Assembly (NCBI GenBank): GCA_021229015.1
Contig: CM037780.1
Location: 63,111,323 to 63,175,322 of the forward strand
DNA: 64,000 bases
Reading direction: 5' to 3'
Source of the DNA: Solen grandis
Lineage: Eukaryota > Mollusca > Bivalvia > Adapedonta > Solenidae
A program made the position numbers and the translations under genes. Below, one piece after another: positions 19,501 through 31,163 of the stretch (position 1 is the first letter of the stretch; each line of letters opens with the position of its first letter). The notes beneath the pieces were generated by a model. The model did not search any database. It was not told the DNA's origin and was given only the letters and a program-made list of their open reading frames with translations.

Positions 19501-21047
19501 TTACAGTAACCGTATTATGTATCGACAATAGAAATACGTTTATATACAGCGGACACATCATTGATTTTATTTTTCTGTAGAAGGGTAGTTTATAAATAAC
19601 GAACGGATATATAGAGTTTTTTGTTTTTTTTTCGGCGTAGCTGTATAATTTCGATTTCAACTCGCATCTTAAACCAATCAAATGTACGCTAACAGCGGTA
19701 AATAATTCTAAGCTGAATAAAAGGACTCCTGTTATTGGTTAACGCATCGTTATGGACTATAAAATTATTGTAAATAAGGGGTGCAGCTTGTATATATCAT
19801 TCAGCTTGGTGTTATTACTTTTCTTTTTGATGTAAACATGAAAGTGATTTCAGTAAGTTAAATACCATCCTTTTCCATCAATTGAGGAATGCTACTTTGT
19901 GAAAATGATTTAAAACAACAAAAAAGAATCCACCGTGTTATGACATGAAACCCCTTAATTACTATGTATATTGAATTCTTCCAGCCTGATCTCATTGAAA
20001 ATTAATTCGCCAAAACCAAAACAACTAATAACGCTTTTATATCATAATTGTCATATGCAATAATGATGTGAACAAATATCAAACAAGCCTATTTACAGAT
20101 TAATTTTTTGTATTACCGTCTATAATACCTGGGTGAATAAAAGTTTTGTTCTGCTCTGTTCTGTTCTGTATAAATAAGTATATTTCATAGAAAAAATACT
20201 GAACTATTTCTAGAGCGTACTAAATTTGTTGTGCGTCGGTCTTTCGCGCGCTTTTCCTCGGAATGTTCTAGAAGTCCTTTATCAATGAATCTATGCTTTA
20301 AGGTGCTGATCATTAATGTATATGCCTGTATAAACTAGTTTGATACAGTTTACAACTGATAAAATCAGACCTGAACAAGCTTTTGTCAGTAAGAAATAAA
20401 ATAAAGGTGAAGAAAAAATTGAATGTCCTAACTACAACGAGCAGATAACTGCTCATTACATGATCAGCCTGGAACTAAATTAGGTTTTATGCAGCGGATT
20501 ATCATAGATTTTTTATAGTTCATAGGATAATTTATAACATCACACTGCTTTTAAATAAAAACATTTGGAGGTACTCTGAAATATTTGTTATATCAAATCA
20601 TTTCATATTCTGATTTTAATCATTTTACAATTTTTTATGGTGCAGCTAGGTAAGCCTGTTTACGATAATGGTCAGTCGTGTCTTTTGTATAATAGTCTAG
20701 TCATTCTTTACTGTACATTTTGTTTTGAATATATATAGACATTATTTTAAAATTGTACTTTTTTTTGCTACATAATCATTCCTGTTGTTGTACACATCTC
20801 GTGGACTATTTTCTTATTTGCAAAATAAACCTTGTTAAAAACATTGCCATTCATCATTGTTCACTACCAAAATTAGACATGTTTTTTACAATTATTTACA
20901 ACAATGCTTTTATAACTTATCATAACAAAATTTATGCATGAATGAAAATCTCGTTTTTCTTTCATCCTACGCCGAATATCTTTTTTAAAGATATTTCTTG
21001 TTATTGTTACGAGTAATATATATATATATAAATATACAAAAACGTGT
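19501..21047. other. Unassigned DNA between the (TAG)n segments
   Basis: AT-rich, with a CTGTT-type short repeat at about 20,137-20,170 and a weak match (catgatcagcctggaac.. aggttttatgc) to the hairpin of MITE copy 1 at about 20,460-20,500. No coding region recognised. Confidence 0.45.
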
Positions 21048-21425
21048 CTACAGTATCATAGGTAGGAGGTTCATCATTTTAGTCACTACCAAACGATCAT
21101 TGCGTCGTCGATTTGGGCCAAATTCTTGCAAGATGCGTTTCATGGTCTGTCCGCCGCAACGTTTTATAACGTAATAAACGCAATACGACCCGCAAACGGT
21201 TGACGTCGACTGTTGTAACTGTCCTTCTACGCGTAAGTATTGTCTATCGAGAACGTTTTCGAATCCGGCTTCGTAATATTTAGGTTCGTTTCCGAGAGAA
21301 TCGAAATACTCGTAAGGTCCCCTGTACGGAAAGTAGAACACGATCCAATGCTCTCCCGAGCCGTCGCTGGTACACGCACACGCTTTACATATCAATTTTC
21401 CACCTCCATGAAAGTAATCGAGCAA
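21048..21425 (-). pseudogene. Polinton/Maverick-type adenain-like cysteine protease, N-terminally truncated
   Basis: Related to the adenovirus-type maturation protease found in Polinton/Maverick elements and adintovirus-like viruses, which cleaves capsid precursors. In the 125-residue frame the motifs fall in the right order and spacing: His26 in EHWIVFYF, Asp42 in YEYFDSLG, Gln71 as oxyanion-hole residue, and the nucleophile Cys78 in VCGSYCVYY, with Gln-x6-Cys spacing as in adenain. Strand and core are intact, but sequence normally preceding the His block is short or missing, and stops close the frame just upstream. No polymerase, integrase, ATPase or capsid gene is visible nearby, so it is an orphan remnant, or a captured gene. 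Confidence 0.75.
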
Positions 21426-21619
21426 TTTATTTCTTTATTTATTATTTAATTTAATTATTATTGTCAATCACACGTGGTTGAAGTATTAGTTGTTGTTGCA
21501 ATGACGAAATCAGTTTTAAGTCTAATAATAGTATCGGTTATATATTCGCTGTTTACCAGGAGTATTAGTAGTTGTAGAAATGGTGATATAATTAATACGA
21601 TTGAATGAAACGAGACCTT

Positions 21620-21910
21620 GTGCGTGTACATTTGCAAAGTAGTAGTAGTAGTTGTTGTTGTTGATGATTTTTATGTTGATATTAATGCGTTGGAATAAAT
21701 CGAGACTCTGAGGTGTTGTCACAACGCTTCTTTACATTTTGTTTTTTGTAGTTGTTGTTTATGTAGTAAAGCAGAAGTAGTAGTAGTAGTAGTAGTAGTA
21801 ATAGAAGTGGTAGTATTAGTAGTAGTAATGGTAATAGAAGTAGTAGTAGTAATGTTACGTCCTTGGGGCAAAATAATTCTCGCATATACACGCACACTTC
21901 TCCGTAAAAG
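21620..21910. repeat. (TAG)n-containing segment, right copy
   Basis: Direct repeat of 19,197-19,500 with an expanded (TAG)n tract (about 21,770-21,855). A third partial relative (gaaagtaatcgagcaattta, then T/A-rich, then ttgttgttg) precedes it at about 21,408-21,500. Confidence 0.8.
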
Positions 21911-21984
21911 CAATCGAGATATTTATTTATTTATTTTCTGGTATATTATACAAGCAATTGATTTAAAATAATAATAAAAAACTA

Positions 21985-22390
21985 GAATGCGGAGATAGGA
22001 GCAGCAGTGACTAAGAACCATAACTCTGTTTTTTAGTTTTCAATTTTTGTCGGGAGCATAACCTATAAACTATTAAAAGTATATTTACCGGAAAATTTAA
22101 ATATAAATATACTGTGAGATTGGGAAGTGCAATAACCAAATATCGTAACTCTACCTTGATTAGTTTTCTAATTATCTCCCATTATTAAATTTTACAATGA
22201 ATTTCTCTCCAGATAATAACTTATTTACTAAATACTTGAATAATTTTTTGTTGAGCAAAACTCATGAATAAAACAGTTTAAGGACTAGAAACTTGAAACA
22301 TTATATGATAGCAAGTTGAAGCAGTGCAGCTACTAAGAACCGTTACTCTGGTTCTTTATTTTAAACTTATTTCCCTTTAATTTTCAATTA
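21985..22390. repeat. Degenerate repeat units shared with 51.3-51.9 kb
   Basis: Repeated phrases such as gcagtgactaagaacc, ggagcataac, gagattgggaagtgcaRtaac and attatctccc recur here and at 51,290-51,900 in the same orientation. They form degenerate units of one dispersed tandem family. Confidence 0.7.
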
Positions 22391-22452
22391 CATGCTCAGA
22401 AATGGGCAAAGTGTTTTCCGAACACACCTTGTTATGTTTATAATTTCATATC

Positions 22453-22573
22453 ACTCTCTCACTCACTTACTCACTACTCACTACTCACTCACTCACTCAC
22501 TCACTCACTCACTCACTCACTCACTCACTCACTCACTCACTCACTCACTCACTCACTCACTCACTCACTCACT
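22453..22573. repeat. (ACTC)n microsatellite
   Basis: An almost uninterrupted tetranucleotide array of about 120 bp, followed by related CAC-rich low complexity to about 22,700. A long Ser/Leu/Thr-rich open frame over it is an artefact of the repeat. Confidence 0.95.
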
Positions 22574-22805
22574 CCTCTTCACATCCACAACTCACCACCA
22601 TCTTTACCACTCACCACCCCCACCTCCACTTAACACCACCAACTTTACCACTTTCCACCACCATTCACCACAAACTTTACCACTCATCGCCTCCATCACC
22701 ACTCACCCACGGGGCGGACGATCTTAGCGCTCAGACACCGGGACTGGTTAGAGTGTTCACAGTGTTACATTGTACCGCCACATTACCTGAATATATCTAC
22801 AACAA

Positions 22806-22985
22806 TAGGCTAAATAAGACAAATGAGCTGAATGATGTAGCCTATTTAATACAGGATATAATATTAGGCTAATTTGCATAGCCTTTTTCATGCATAGGCT
22901 AATTAGGCTAAATGGGCTAATTGATATAGCCTTTTAAAGTTAGATTGGGAAAATGGGATAAATGGACTGAATTTTGTAGCATATA
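22806..22985. repeat. Interspersed AGGCTA / TAGCCT motifs
   Basis: The hexamer aggcta and its complement tagcct alternate with AT-rich spacers (for example gtagcctattt, attaggctaatt, cataggctaattaggctaaatgggctaatt, atagccttt). Complementary copies allow several small stem-loops. Confidence 0.65.
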
Positions 22986-23264
22986 CACAACATAGGCAAT
23001 ATGTGCTAATTTCACACACAACTACTATTTTCTTTTATCAATGGGAAGAGTAACACGGAAATCATGATTTGATAATAGAATTTCAGCGATTTCTTGTTTT
23101 CATTTCATGGTTTTTAACGCAAAAAAAAAGAAGAAAAAAAAAAGTAAAAGAGAAACAACCTGTGGGAAGAACAGCAGCCTCATCTCATTCCGTGTCATTG
23201 GAAAAAATCGATCAGTTAAGCATTGAATCTTGAAATTTGAAAATCGTAATTCATTGATCGATGG

Positions 23265-23735
23265 CAAATACTCAGGGTTTTTACTGAAATTTGAAAGGGG
23301 GGGGGAAAAGGGTTTTATATTGAAATTTGACAAATCGGAGTTTTATTGAATTGGTACGATCGTAACAAATACGGAGGGTTTTATTAATGAAGTATTGAAA
23401 AAATCGTTTATTAAAATTGAATCTTATTATCGACAAATACGGAGGGTTTTATTGAAATTTGAAAATCGTATATAATTAAGGGTCGCGATCGATGACAAAT
23501 ACGGAGGGTTTTATTGAAGTTTGAAAATCGTTATTAATCGATCGATAACAAATACGGAGGGTTTTATTGAAATTTGAAAATCGTTATTAATCGATCGATA
23601 ACAAATACGGAGGGTTTTATTGAAATTTGAAAATCGTTATTAATCGATCGATAACAAATACGGAAGGTTATATTGAAATTTGAAAATCGTTATTCATTGA
23701 TCGATGACAAATACGGAGGGTTTTATTGAAGTTTG
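23265..23735. repeat. 53-bp minisatellite
   Basis: The units acaaatacggagggttttat begin at 23,548, 23,601, 23,654 and 23,707, exactly 53 bp apart. More diverged units of variable spacing precede them from about 23,270. The regular part includes the self-complementary block tcgatcgat in each unit. Confidence 0.92.
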
Positions 23736-24640
23736 ATATCCCTGGTTTACCATTTGATTTTGTTGGATTGGTTGAATGTCTTAACCTGTATGCATTCAGG
23801 GACTTTGTAATACGATTAAGACGCCGGTCATGTGGCAGACGCTGATACCAATTTAGTCAACGAAATCGGTATGAAGTTACAAATTGATAAGGTATAAACT
23901 AGTAAAGATTAGCACACTACGAGATCGTACAAGTACAATTATCACGTCACGAACAAAGATGATAATACAACTAAAGCAGAAACGGTAAGGGTCTTATATA
24001 TTCACTGAAGAACTTACTTAATACAAGCCAGCTTCTATGTGATTATTAGTAATCTTTTTATTTAAGATACCTTTAAGAATCAGGAAGGTAGTCTCTTTCG
24101 ATATTGATCAGTCATACACAAAAATACACAAGAATGATGCTGAAAAGAAAAAAAACGGAAATCACCGTCGCTTATTCTATATGGAGTAATATCTATTTCG
24201 GCATTATACCATTGATGCAGTAAAGACGTTACATGCTTCCGGGAATAATGGACTATTGTGTTAAATTGCCCTATGATCAACTTTGTCTACAAACTTTGAC
24301 GAATCTTGAATTCTTATTTATAGAATTCAAAAATGTTAGCTGTGCTTCGACTTCATATAGCACTAAGTAATTATTTTTGACAGTTTACAGAGAGCGTTTA
24401 TTGTTTACTCAAATGTTAATATATTAACATACATGGTTCCACTTTAATTATAATCTTGAAGTGTGATAATTACTTTCGTCTTCCAGCATGACTGTATGTG
24501 TTTATTATTTTAATTATATGCAATTATATGGGATGTCCTGTATTTCTCAAATGAAAGTGGGAAGAAAATAAGTGTAATATTATTGGATTCCATATTGTTG
24601 TATTAAGTCTGATTATGTATGGTATACACCATCTTTAATT
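23736..24640. other. AT-rich unassigned sequence
   Basis: No gene, RNA or repeat recognised. Confidence 0.5.
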
Positions 24641-24649
24641 ACAACATGA

Positions 24650-25015
24650 CTGTTGTTCTGGTTATGCAACGTCTGTCACAACTATTGACTGTTGCTAATA
24701 CCAAATGTTGTTAGTTCCCATCTTCTGTTGAATGTTATGTATTAAACATAGTTTATGTTTGGCTACTGGCCAGTATATACAGCTGGCCAGTCAAGGGTCA
24801 AGGGAGAGATCAGGAGAGAGCTACCTAGCGAGAGACCTAGGAAGTCTAGGGGAGCGGAGCGAAAGGATGCGTCTTGGGGAGCTCCTACAGTCAGCGCTCC
24901 TTTCGGATAGGGCGTCATTATGAACAAATTGTATAAAGACCGAGGAGGCTCCTGTGTTTGTACGGCCATTATGCGACAATACTATAAATTTCTTTCTCTT
25001 TGAATAGGTTAGAGT
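24650..25015. other. GC-rich island, possible LTR remnant
   Basis: A G/C- and purine-rich stretch (about 24,765-24,960) sits inside AT-rich DNA. It contains actggccagt and ctggccag palindromes, tcctacagtcagcgctcct and a TATAAAG (tgtataaagaccgagg). The layout resembles a retroviral-type LTR with promoter and R region. No second LTR, primer-binding site or pol gene is seen, so this is a guess. Confidence 0.2.
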
Positions 25016-25827
25016 TTTAGGTAACCTTGATTTATCGAATTTTTAGATCCTTAATAACCATGATCATTTTTGATCCGAATCACCACAGGAGTAATGCAAT
25101 GAATGCGTATCGGGGAGAGAACTATAATTATAATGAGTTTACACTTGCATCAGCAACATTTAAAATTCCAAATCAATGCCAACGGGCATCCGTGATCTGT
25201 CAGAAACACTTCCTCCTTAACTTGCGCCACTCAAAACAGAAGGAATCGGATGCAGACAAAATTACCATCACAGTCGATCATAGATCCAAGGCATGCTACA
25301 GAAGATCGCCATACAGCTGTACCCAAATGAGTAAGAAATGATTGTAAAACAAGTTCAGAGGACAATGACGGTCATTTAATCTGTGTTTCGACGATTTATG
25401 TGATAGGAACGCATTCTTCGTGTGTTATTCGGTATGGTTTTCACTGTTGATTTGTGACTAGGAGCGCGTCATGGCAACACTTGTATACTAAGTGACTTTT
25501 AAAACGCACGCTTTGATTAAGAATGTTTTTACAACGAACGCAATTATTATAATTATGCTTATGTTCATACACTTTTCAACGTGTTTGAATATTTTGTTTT
25601 ATGAAGCCGTATTAGAAAAAGTGTATTGACACAGATCCGGCAGTCATATAATCTGATCCGAATGTCCGATTGGTTTAGACATATTTATTCAATCAAGTAC
25701 ATAGCAAGTTTACAATTGACAATGCAGTTTTGGGATGGGGTTGGAAGCCAAAACCTATTTAAGCCTTTTCCCGTGTTATACATGTTACAATGCATTTTTT
25801 ACACATAACTGTCATCGAGCCCAAAAG
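25016..25827. other. Unassigned sequence
   Basis: Contains a 104-residue open frame (25,027-25,341 +) with no motif I recognise and no splice or start context; probably random. Confidence 0.4.
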
Positions 25828-25839
25828 ATAATATCAAGT

Positions 25840-26172
25840 GACCGTCCCCGGTGGCCGAGTGGTTAGATCGTCCGCCTCGGTAGCGGGAGGTCGTGGGTTC
25901 GATCCCTGACCGCGATATATCAAAGTAGTGAAACAATAGTACTGTTAAAGCTCCCTTGCTTGGCGCTCAGCATATAAGGGTAGTTGCAGGACTGGTTGGC
26001 CCGGTGTGAGGATAATGTGACTGGGTGTGGTATCATGCCACATGTCTACGGCGTGATACTGCAGTGTGTCAGCACTGATTTTTTTCCCCTAAGCACTTAC
26101 TTTTTAGTTAAATTCTTATCCCAAGCTGAAATACGAGGAACATATAAGTGTATCAATTTCAATCAAACAAAT
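25840..26172 (+). mobile_element. Chimeric family A SINE with an alternative tail
   Basis: Standard family A head and body (cgtccccggtggccgag at 25,843; B box gggttcgatccc) run to about 26,075. The usual end is then replaced by a roughly 80-bp module (26,076-26,154) and a short CAAA-type end. A 12-bp target duplication, ataatatcaagt, at 25,828-25,839 and 26,173-26,184 encloses head and module together, so they moved as one unit. The module also occurs alone and inverted at 30,389-30,468. Confidence 0.85.
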
Positions 26173-26329
26173 ATAATATCAAGTACTGTTTAGAAAGAAT
26201 TAAAAAAATAAATAAAACGGAGTATGAATAGAAAACAACAACAACAACAAGTAATAATGAAGGAAACTCTGATGAATGAAACAATCCTTTTGATCAGAAA
26301 TAGTTACCTGACACGAGGGGTGGGTTAAA

Positions 26330-29300
26330 TCTTTAACTTAATCGTTTAGTATTCTCAATGTATTTCTGAATATCACAAAATATACGTTTGTTTTGATCAT
26401 CAGTAAAGAGTTTACTGCCGTAGATAAGTAAGTGGGAAGTTAAAATGGTATCCATGGCAATATTACGTACAGATTCCATCATTTGAGAGCGTTTGCATAG
26501 TTTGGACACTGTCAAAGATAATGTGTTAAGGTTTCTTCGACTCCACACAGGCATAAAGAGCGTGAACGATGTTTTTAACAAAGAGATGACTATTTAAGGA
26601 TCTACATTCAGTTCTAAGCCTGGTATGTAAGTTTAAATAAATTTGCAAGATCCTGTGTAGTAATAGTCCGTAACAATTCTGGCTAGGAATAGATAAGATA
26701 AATGTGTTTTAAACGTATTAAGAGTTTGAGCCTGCCTTATGTGTGCAGGTAGAGAATTCCAAGCTTTAATGGCGGACGGGAAAAAAAGAGTTATAAAACA
26801 AAGATGATGAACATTGTAACATTGGTATATCATCTCTTTTACGTGATGTGTAATGTATAATGTATCGTTCTCGTTCTTTCTGGTAGAATAGATCGGAGAT
26901 AGGAAGGGGTTAAAAGATGAAGTATTTTGTAAAATAAAACTAGTTTGTGTACTTGATGTTTTCTAGGCTTAACCAACCGGTTTCGTTGTACAACTTATAT
27001 ATCGAAACTAATTTGGTACTACCAGTAACAATTTTAGCTGCCTCAGTCTGTATTTCTTTTTACACGTTTTTTTTTTACTTTGGTTACACTTATCAAAAAT
27101 GACGTCCCCATACTCAAGTAGGGGCCTTTTAAAGAATATGTATATATATAGTTTCTAAGGATTTGCGATCTAGTTCACTCGCTTCAACGCTTTTTCATGT
27201 AATTTATATGTATATGCAAAGAACAATCATTTGATAAGAATAAACCTAAATGTTTTTGAACAGCTGTTTCGGAGATGTTTTGGTTTTTCATGAATAGATA
27301 TTGTTGATATTGTTAAAGATTGTGTTCTAAGGGGGTTAAAAGTAACCAGCCAATTTTTTGCCCACATATCGATCTTACCTAAATGATGATTACATACACC
27401 ATCATTAACGATGTCATTAATATATATGAGAAATAGTAAAGGACCAAGGTTTGAACATTGAGGAACATCTGCCTCGATTTCTCTTAAAGATTAAGAAACG
27501 CTATTAAAGATAACTTGTTGTTCCCTATCTCTGAGATAACTCAAAAACCAGTTAAGAAGATTACCATTGATGCCTACAGATTTTAGTTTGAGAATCAGAC
27601 CTAAGTGCCAAACCTTGTCAAATGCCTTACATATGTCACAAAAAAATCCGTATTTCTTTACCGGAATCAATAGCTTCACAGAAATTATGATATAATTAGG
27701 TCAGTTGATTGGTTGTTGAATCTCCGGGAAGAAAACCGGACTGGTACTTGGTAATGATGTTATTTAAAGTCATATGGTTGAAAATATGTTTATAAACGGC
27801 ACGTTCAAAAACGTACTAATAGTACTTAATAATGATATTGGCCTATAATTAGACAATAAAGTGACGTCGTCTTTTGAAATTAGCCCTTTTCCAAGTAGAA
27901 GGGAATACACCTTCAGATATTGATTTGTTAAAAATTTGACAGAGTGGATTTGCTAATTCAATGCTTACTAAAAAATGTATAAACAGGAAGTGACCGTTAG
28001 AGAGGTATTTAACTATTTGGAGTAAATTCAGTACTAGACAGATTTTTTTTGATAGTTTTAAATTGGTGGAGACGGATCTGGTAAGTTATCAGTACAAAGT
28101 TTGGTCTGTGAAACAAAAAAAGCATTAAAGTGATTGGCTTTGTCAAGATCTGAAAAAATAGTATCGTTATTTACAATCGGGGGGGGGGGGGGGGGGGGGG
28201 GGGGGGAATTGTTGTATCATTATCAGTTTTCATAAATGTTTTAATTGTTGACCACCATGAACGAGAGTTGCGATTTTTCATTAGTCCGTTTTATGCTTCA
28301 TCGAAAAAAACAACAACTTTTTGGCCGTCTGTATAAGTTTAATAATTTGGTAACGTAACGGTTTCAAACTTTGCCAATCTGTTGATGAGTTACGTAGTTT
28401 AGCTCTTCGATAGAGACGGATGAGACATTTTATTAGGGAATTAATCTATTTCGTCGGCTTTTGGTTTAATTACGACGACACGGTTAGGAATATAGCGTTT
28501 ACATATATTTAATAGCGCTTTAGTAATATTGTCAACCCAGATATCAATATTATGATTATAAAGACTACTCCAATCAAAAACGGAACATTCCTCATACCTA
28601 CCCTTGTCAAAAAGTCAAACATGGCGAGTGAAAGAGCTAGATTTTGGTTTTGTGACCTTAAAAAAGGCAAAAACTGGACAGTAAACGCGAATGTTTTGTT
28701 CAAGAATAGGTTAATGGGTTCAACGACTCTTCAAGTTAGGAATGAATTTGTATTACGTAAAAATATAAGATCAATAATAGACGACGAGTGTTCAGTAAAA
28801 TAAGTAGGTTTGGTGATTCATTGGATAAGGCCAAACTGATTGCATAGGAAATTTAACTTTTGAGAAGAACTTTGGACAGACGTATTTAAATTGAAATCGC
28901 CTGTTTTTACAATATCATGAATTCCTGTATTAGATTCCTCAATGCTATTAAGAATTTCAGTTATCGAATTTGGAAGTAGAATTTTCTTATTTTTGGAAGC
29001 GCAATTTCAACCCAGATGCACTCGATTCCTAGAACTTCTAGATCAGCCCTTCGTTTATTGTATTTTTAATGTAGATGATCACATATCCGCAGCCACAAGT
29101 TACCCGGTCTTTACGTTCAGGAGAATGACAGTGGGGAATCTTTATGTCACTGGTACTAATATTTGGTCTAAGCCAAGTTTCAGATTAAGCTAAAATATCA
29201 AAAGTGGATAGTTCAGCTTGAATAATGTCAGATTTGTTAAACAGGCTTTTCACGTTGTAGTGAATTAAAGAAAATTGATGAGATAAATTGACAGAAAGGA

Positions 29301-29385
29301 CGCTGTGGTCAGATGTTTCATTGCTGAACGTTGCTGAAAGAAAGTCGCCCTGGTTTCGGATGAACATCGCCAGCTTTTAATAATA
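26330..29385 (-). pseudogene. Degenerate Jockey/CR1-like LINE ORF2
   Basis: A non-LTR retrotransposon, read on the minus strand through many stops and frameshifts. From 5' to 3': endonuclease start (FSLIHYNVKSLFNKSDIIQ, about 29,280); a PTYFTEHSSSIIDLIFLRN endonuclease block (about 28,770); RT core FCDICKAFDKVWHLGLILKL with LLNWFLSYL (27,540-27,650); PLLFLIYINDI (about 27,420); thumb-like EAAKIVTGSTKLVSIY (about 27,040); C-terminal SAIKAWNSLPAHIRQAQTLN (about 26,750); and a cysteine-rich end near 26,540. Expected FADD-type sequence is deleted or corrupted. No ORF1 is recognised. The copy is old and cannot be active. Confidence 0.85.
28179..28206. repeat. G28 homopolymer inside the LINE
   Basis: Uninterrupted G run. 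It has no relation to LINE coding sequence and is either an expansion or an assembly artefact. Confidence 0.9.
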
Positions 29386-29401
29386 AGCTGTAGCTGTATT
29401 G

Positions 29402-29595
29402 GGGTTTACCGTCGCTGCGATAGTATTTCAATCATATAGCGACGTCCAGCTAATTACAGGTGGAGGAAGACCCCGAGTACACAGAGGTACCCGGGTAGAA
29501 CCACCGACCTACCACAAGCCAGCTGGAAGGCTTCCTCACATGAAAAATCCGAAGTCCCTACCGGGATTCGAACCCACAGCGGTGAGGGGCTGAGA
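29402..29595 (-). mobile_element. Family B SINE, minus strand
   Basis: Inverted copy with gacgtccagctaattacagg, gaaccaccgacctaccacaa, agctggaaggcttcctcaca and the B-box complement gggattcgaaccc. The A-box end is truncated near 29,595. It lies just outside the 5' end of the degenerate LINE. Confidence 0.85.
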
Positions 29596-30253
29596 GATTT
29601 TAATAATAAGATTAATATTAAGGTCAAGCATATAGTGAACGTACCCATTATCTTTACGACTCTGACAGAGTAATGTGACATGTCTATGAAATCACTAGGT
29701 GGTCGATAACATATAGCCCTGTAATTTGCTAGTAATAATAGATACTATATTTATAGGACATTTCAATACTTTGGCGGACATCAAGATGACAAAAATAGTG
29801 ATAAGATAAGAAATTCACTACTGACATGATTGGGCGGTTAGGTGACATTACGTAATTTGAAAGATAAGAATCATGTAAAGCTGGATGTCAGTCAGTTTTT
29901 AGTATAAGAAGACAAAGAAACCCCAAATGCCAGGTAAGAAAATGAAGAAACAGTGAGAGCGAAAAACATGTTGGTGTAAATATTGTAGTGACCTATCAAG
30001 AGAGGATTTCCTGCGTTATTTTATTTTTTTTAAACGATAACGAGATAATTTAACGTTTCTTGTGTAAAAATCAAATCGAGTGGGAATAATTCTGAGGAGG
30101 AGTTGTACATGGTACCAATACATATATATGAACATACTGCACATATCAATACACATATTCAAAAACGCAATATGTGAAGTACAATTACAAGTATACACAT
30201 GCATACATACTTAAGAGCTCATTTTCATATTCGGAAGTAGAGTACGTGTACAT

Positions 30254-30285
<32 letters not shown>

Positions 30286-30388
30286 GCACACGTATGCATA
30301 TATGCACAGGTGTACACCTACACATCAGTATATACATTGGCAATACAAAAGTCATTTTTTGCAAAGTGCGCGATCAAAGGAAGAAAAA
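29596..30388. other. Unassigned sequence with a CA microsatellite
   Basis: AT-rich. Includes (CA)n at about 30,254-30,284, with further CA/TA-rich low complexity on both sides. No gene recognised. Confidence 0.5.
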
Positions 30389-30468
30389 TGATACACTTAT
30401 ATGTTCCTCGTATTTCAGCTTGGGATAAGAATTTAACTAAAAAGTAAGTGCTTAGGGGAGAAAATCAG
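30389..30468 (-). repeat. Solo copy of the SINE tail module, inverted
   Basis: About 80 bp matching the reverse complement of 26,076-26,154 almost exactly (gatacacttatatgttcctc ... taagtgcttaggggagaaaa). No SINE head accompanies it, so the module exists independently of family A. Confidence 0.85.
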
Positions 30469-31163
30469 TTTACCCGAATAACAATAGAAATTGTCTTAAA
30501 ATGGTTAATCAGTGCATACTAATTTGGTCCAGACTGTAAATATTTCAAATGCCAATGCTGAACAAAAGCTACACACATACTTAGACGTTCCAGAATACAG
30601 TATACGATTATATACAAACATGTACATAATGCAATTATGTATACTAATTACAGTTTACATGAGTGTCATGCATACTCAAACGGGAAAAAAATTATAAAAT
30701 TAATTTCCTTAAAAAATTGACGATTCATCACCGATTCGCTTTAATCGTATGTTACAAGCTCGCGACCTTTCAACGATATCAAACTGCTTGGTAGTATATT
30801 AATAAGAAGGTAACTAATAATTGATATCTAGGATTAAATGCTAGAAAAGGTATATTATTTACGAATCGGTTATAATTTTATGAAACCAGACTAGATTAAT
30901 TCTTATTTAATCAAACAGGATCGACATCAGTATTTTTCTAATGCTGTAAATAGCAATACTTAAAATATTCAGTGACTGTAATTACCTTTATAATTGCTAA
31001 GTTACAACTATCTAATTTGCATTAGAAATGTACGTATGCAATTTGGTTCCTAATGTGCTCTTCTATGGCATTGTATTTCAGTATTGAATATACATTGCTT
31101 TTAAAGCAATAGTAGATAAAATTTTTTCCAATTCTGACTATTTTTTTCTTTAAAATTTACCTT
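30469..31163. other. AT-rich unassigned sequence
   Basis: Nothing recognised. Confidence 0.5.

Noticed and set aside
19298..19681. 127-residue frame with a poly-Thr tract
   Set aside because: The Thr tract is (TAG)n read on the other strand, and the rest has no protein-like pattern. The Thr-rich frames at 21,682-21,913 are rejected for the same reason.
22392..22727. 111-residue Ser/Leu/Thr-rich protein
   Set aside because: It is the translation of an (ACTC)n microsatellite and adjoining CAC-rich low complexity.
23548..23735. CRISPR array
   Set aside because: The 53-bp units are contiguous tandem repeats with no variable spacers, and the sequence is eukaryotic.
26076..30468. Terminal inverted repeats of a 4.4-kb DNA transposon
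   Set aside because: The left copy lies inside a SINE whose target duplications enclose it, so the inverted pair is two dispersed copies of a module rather than transposon ends.
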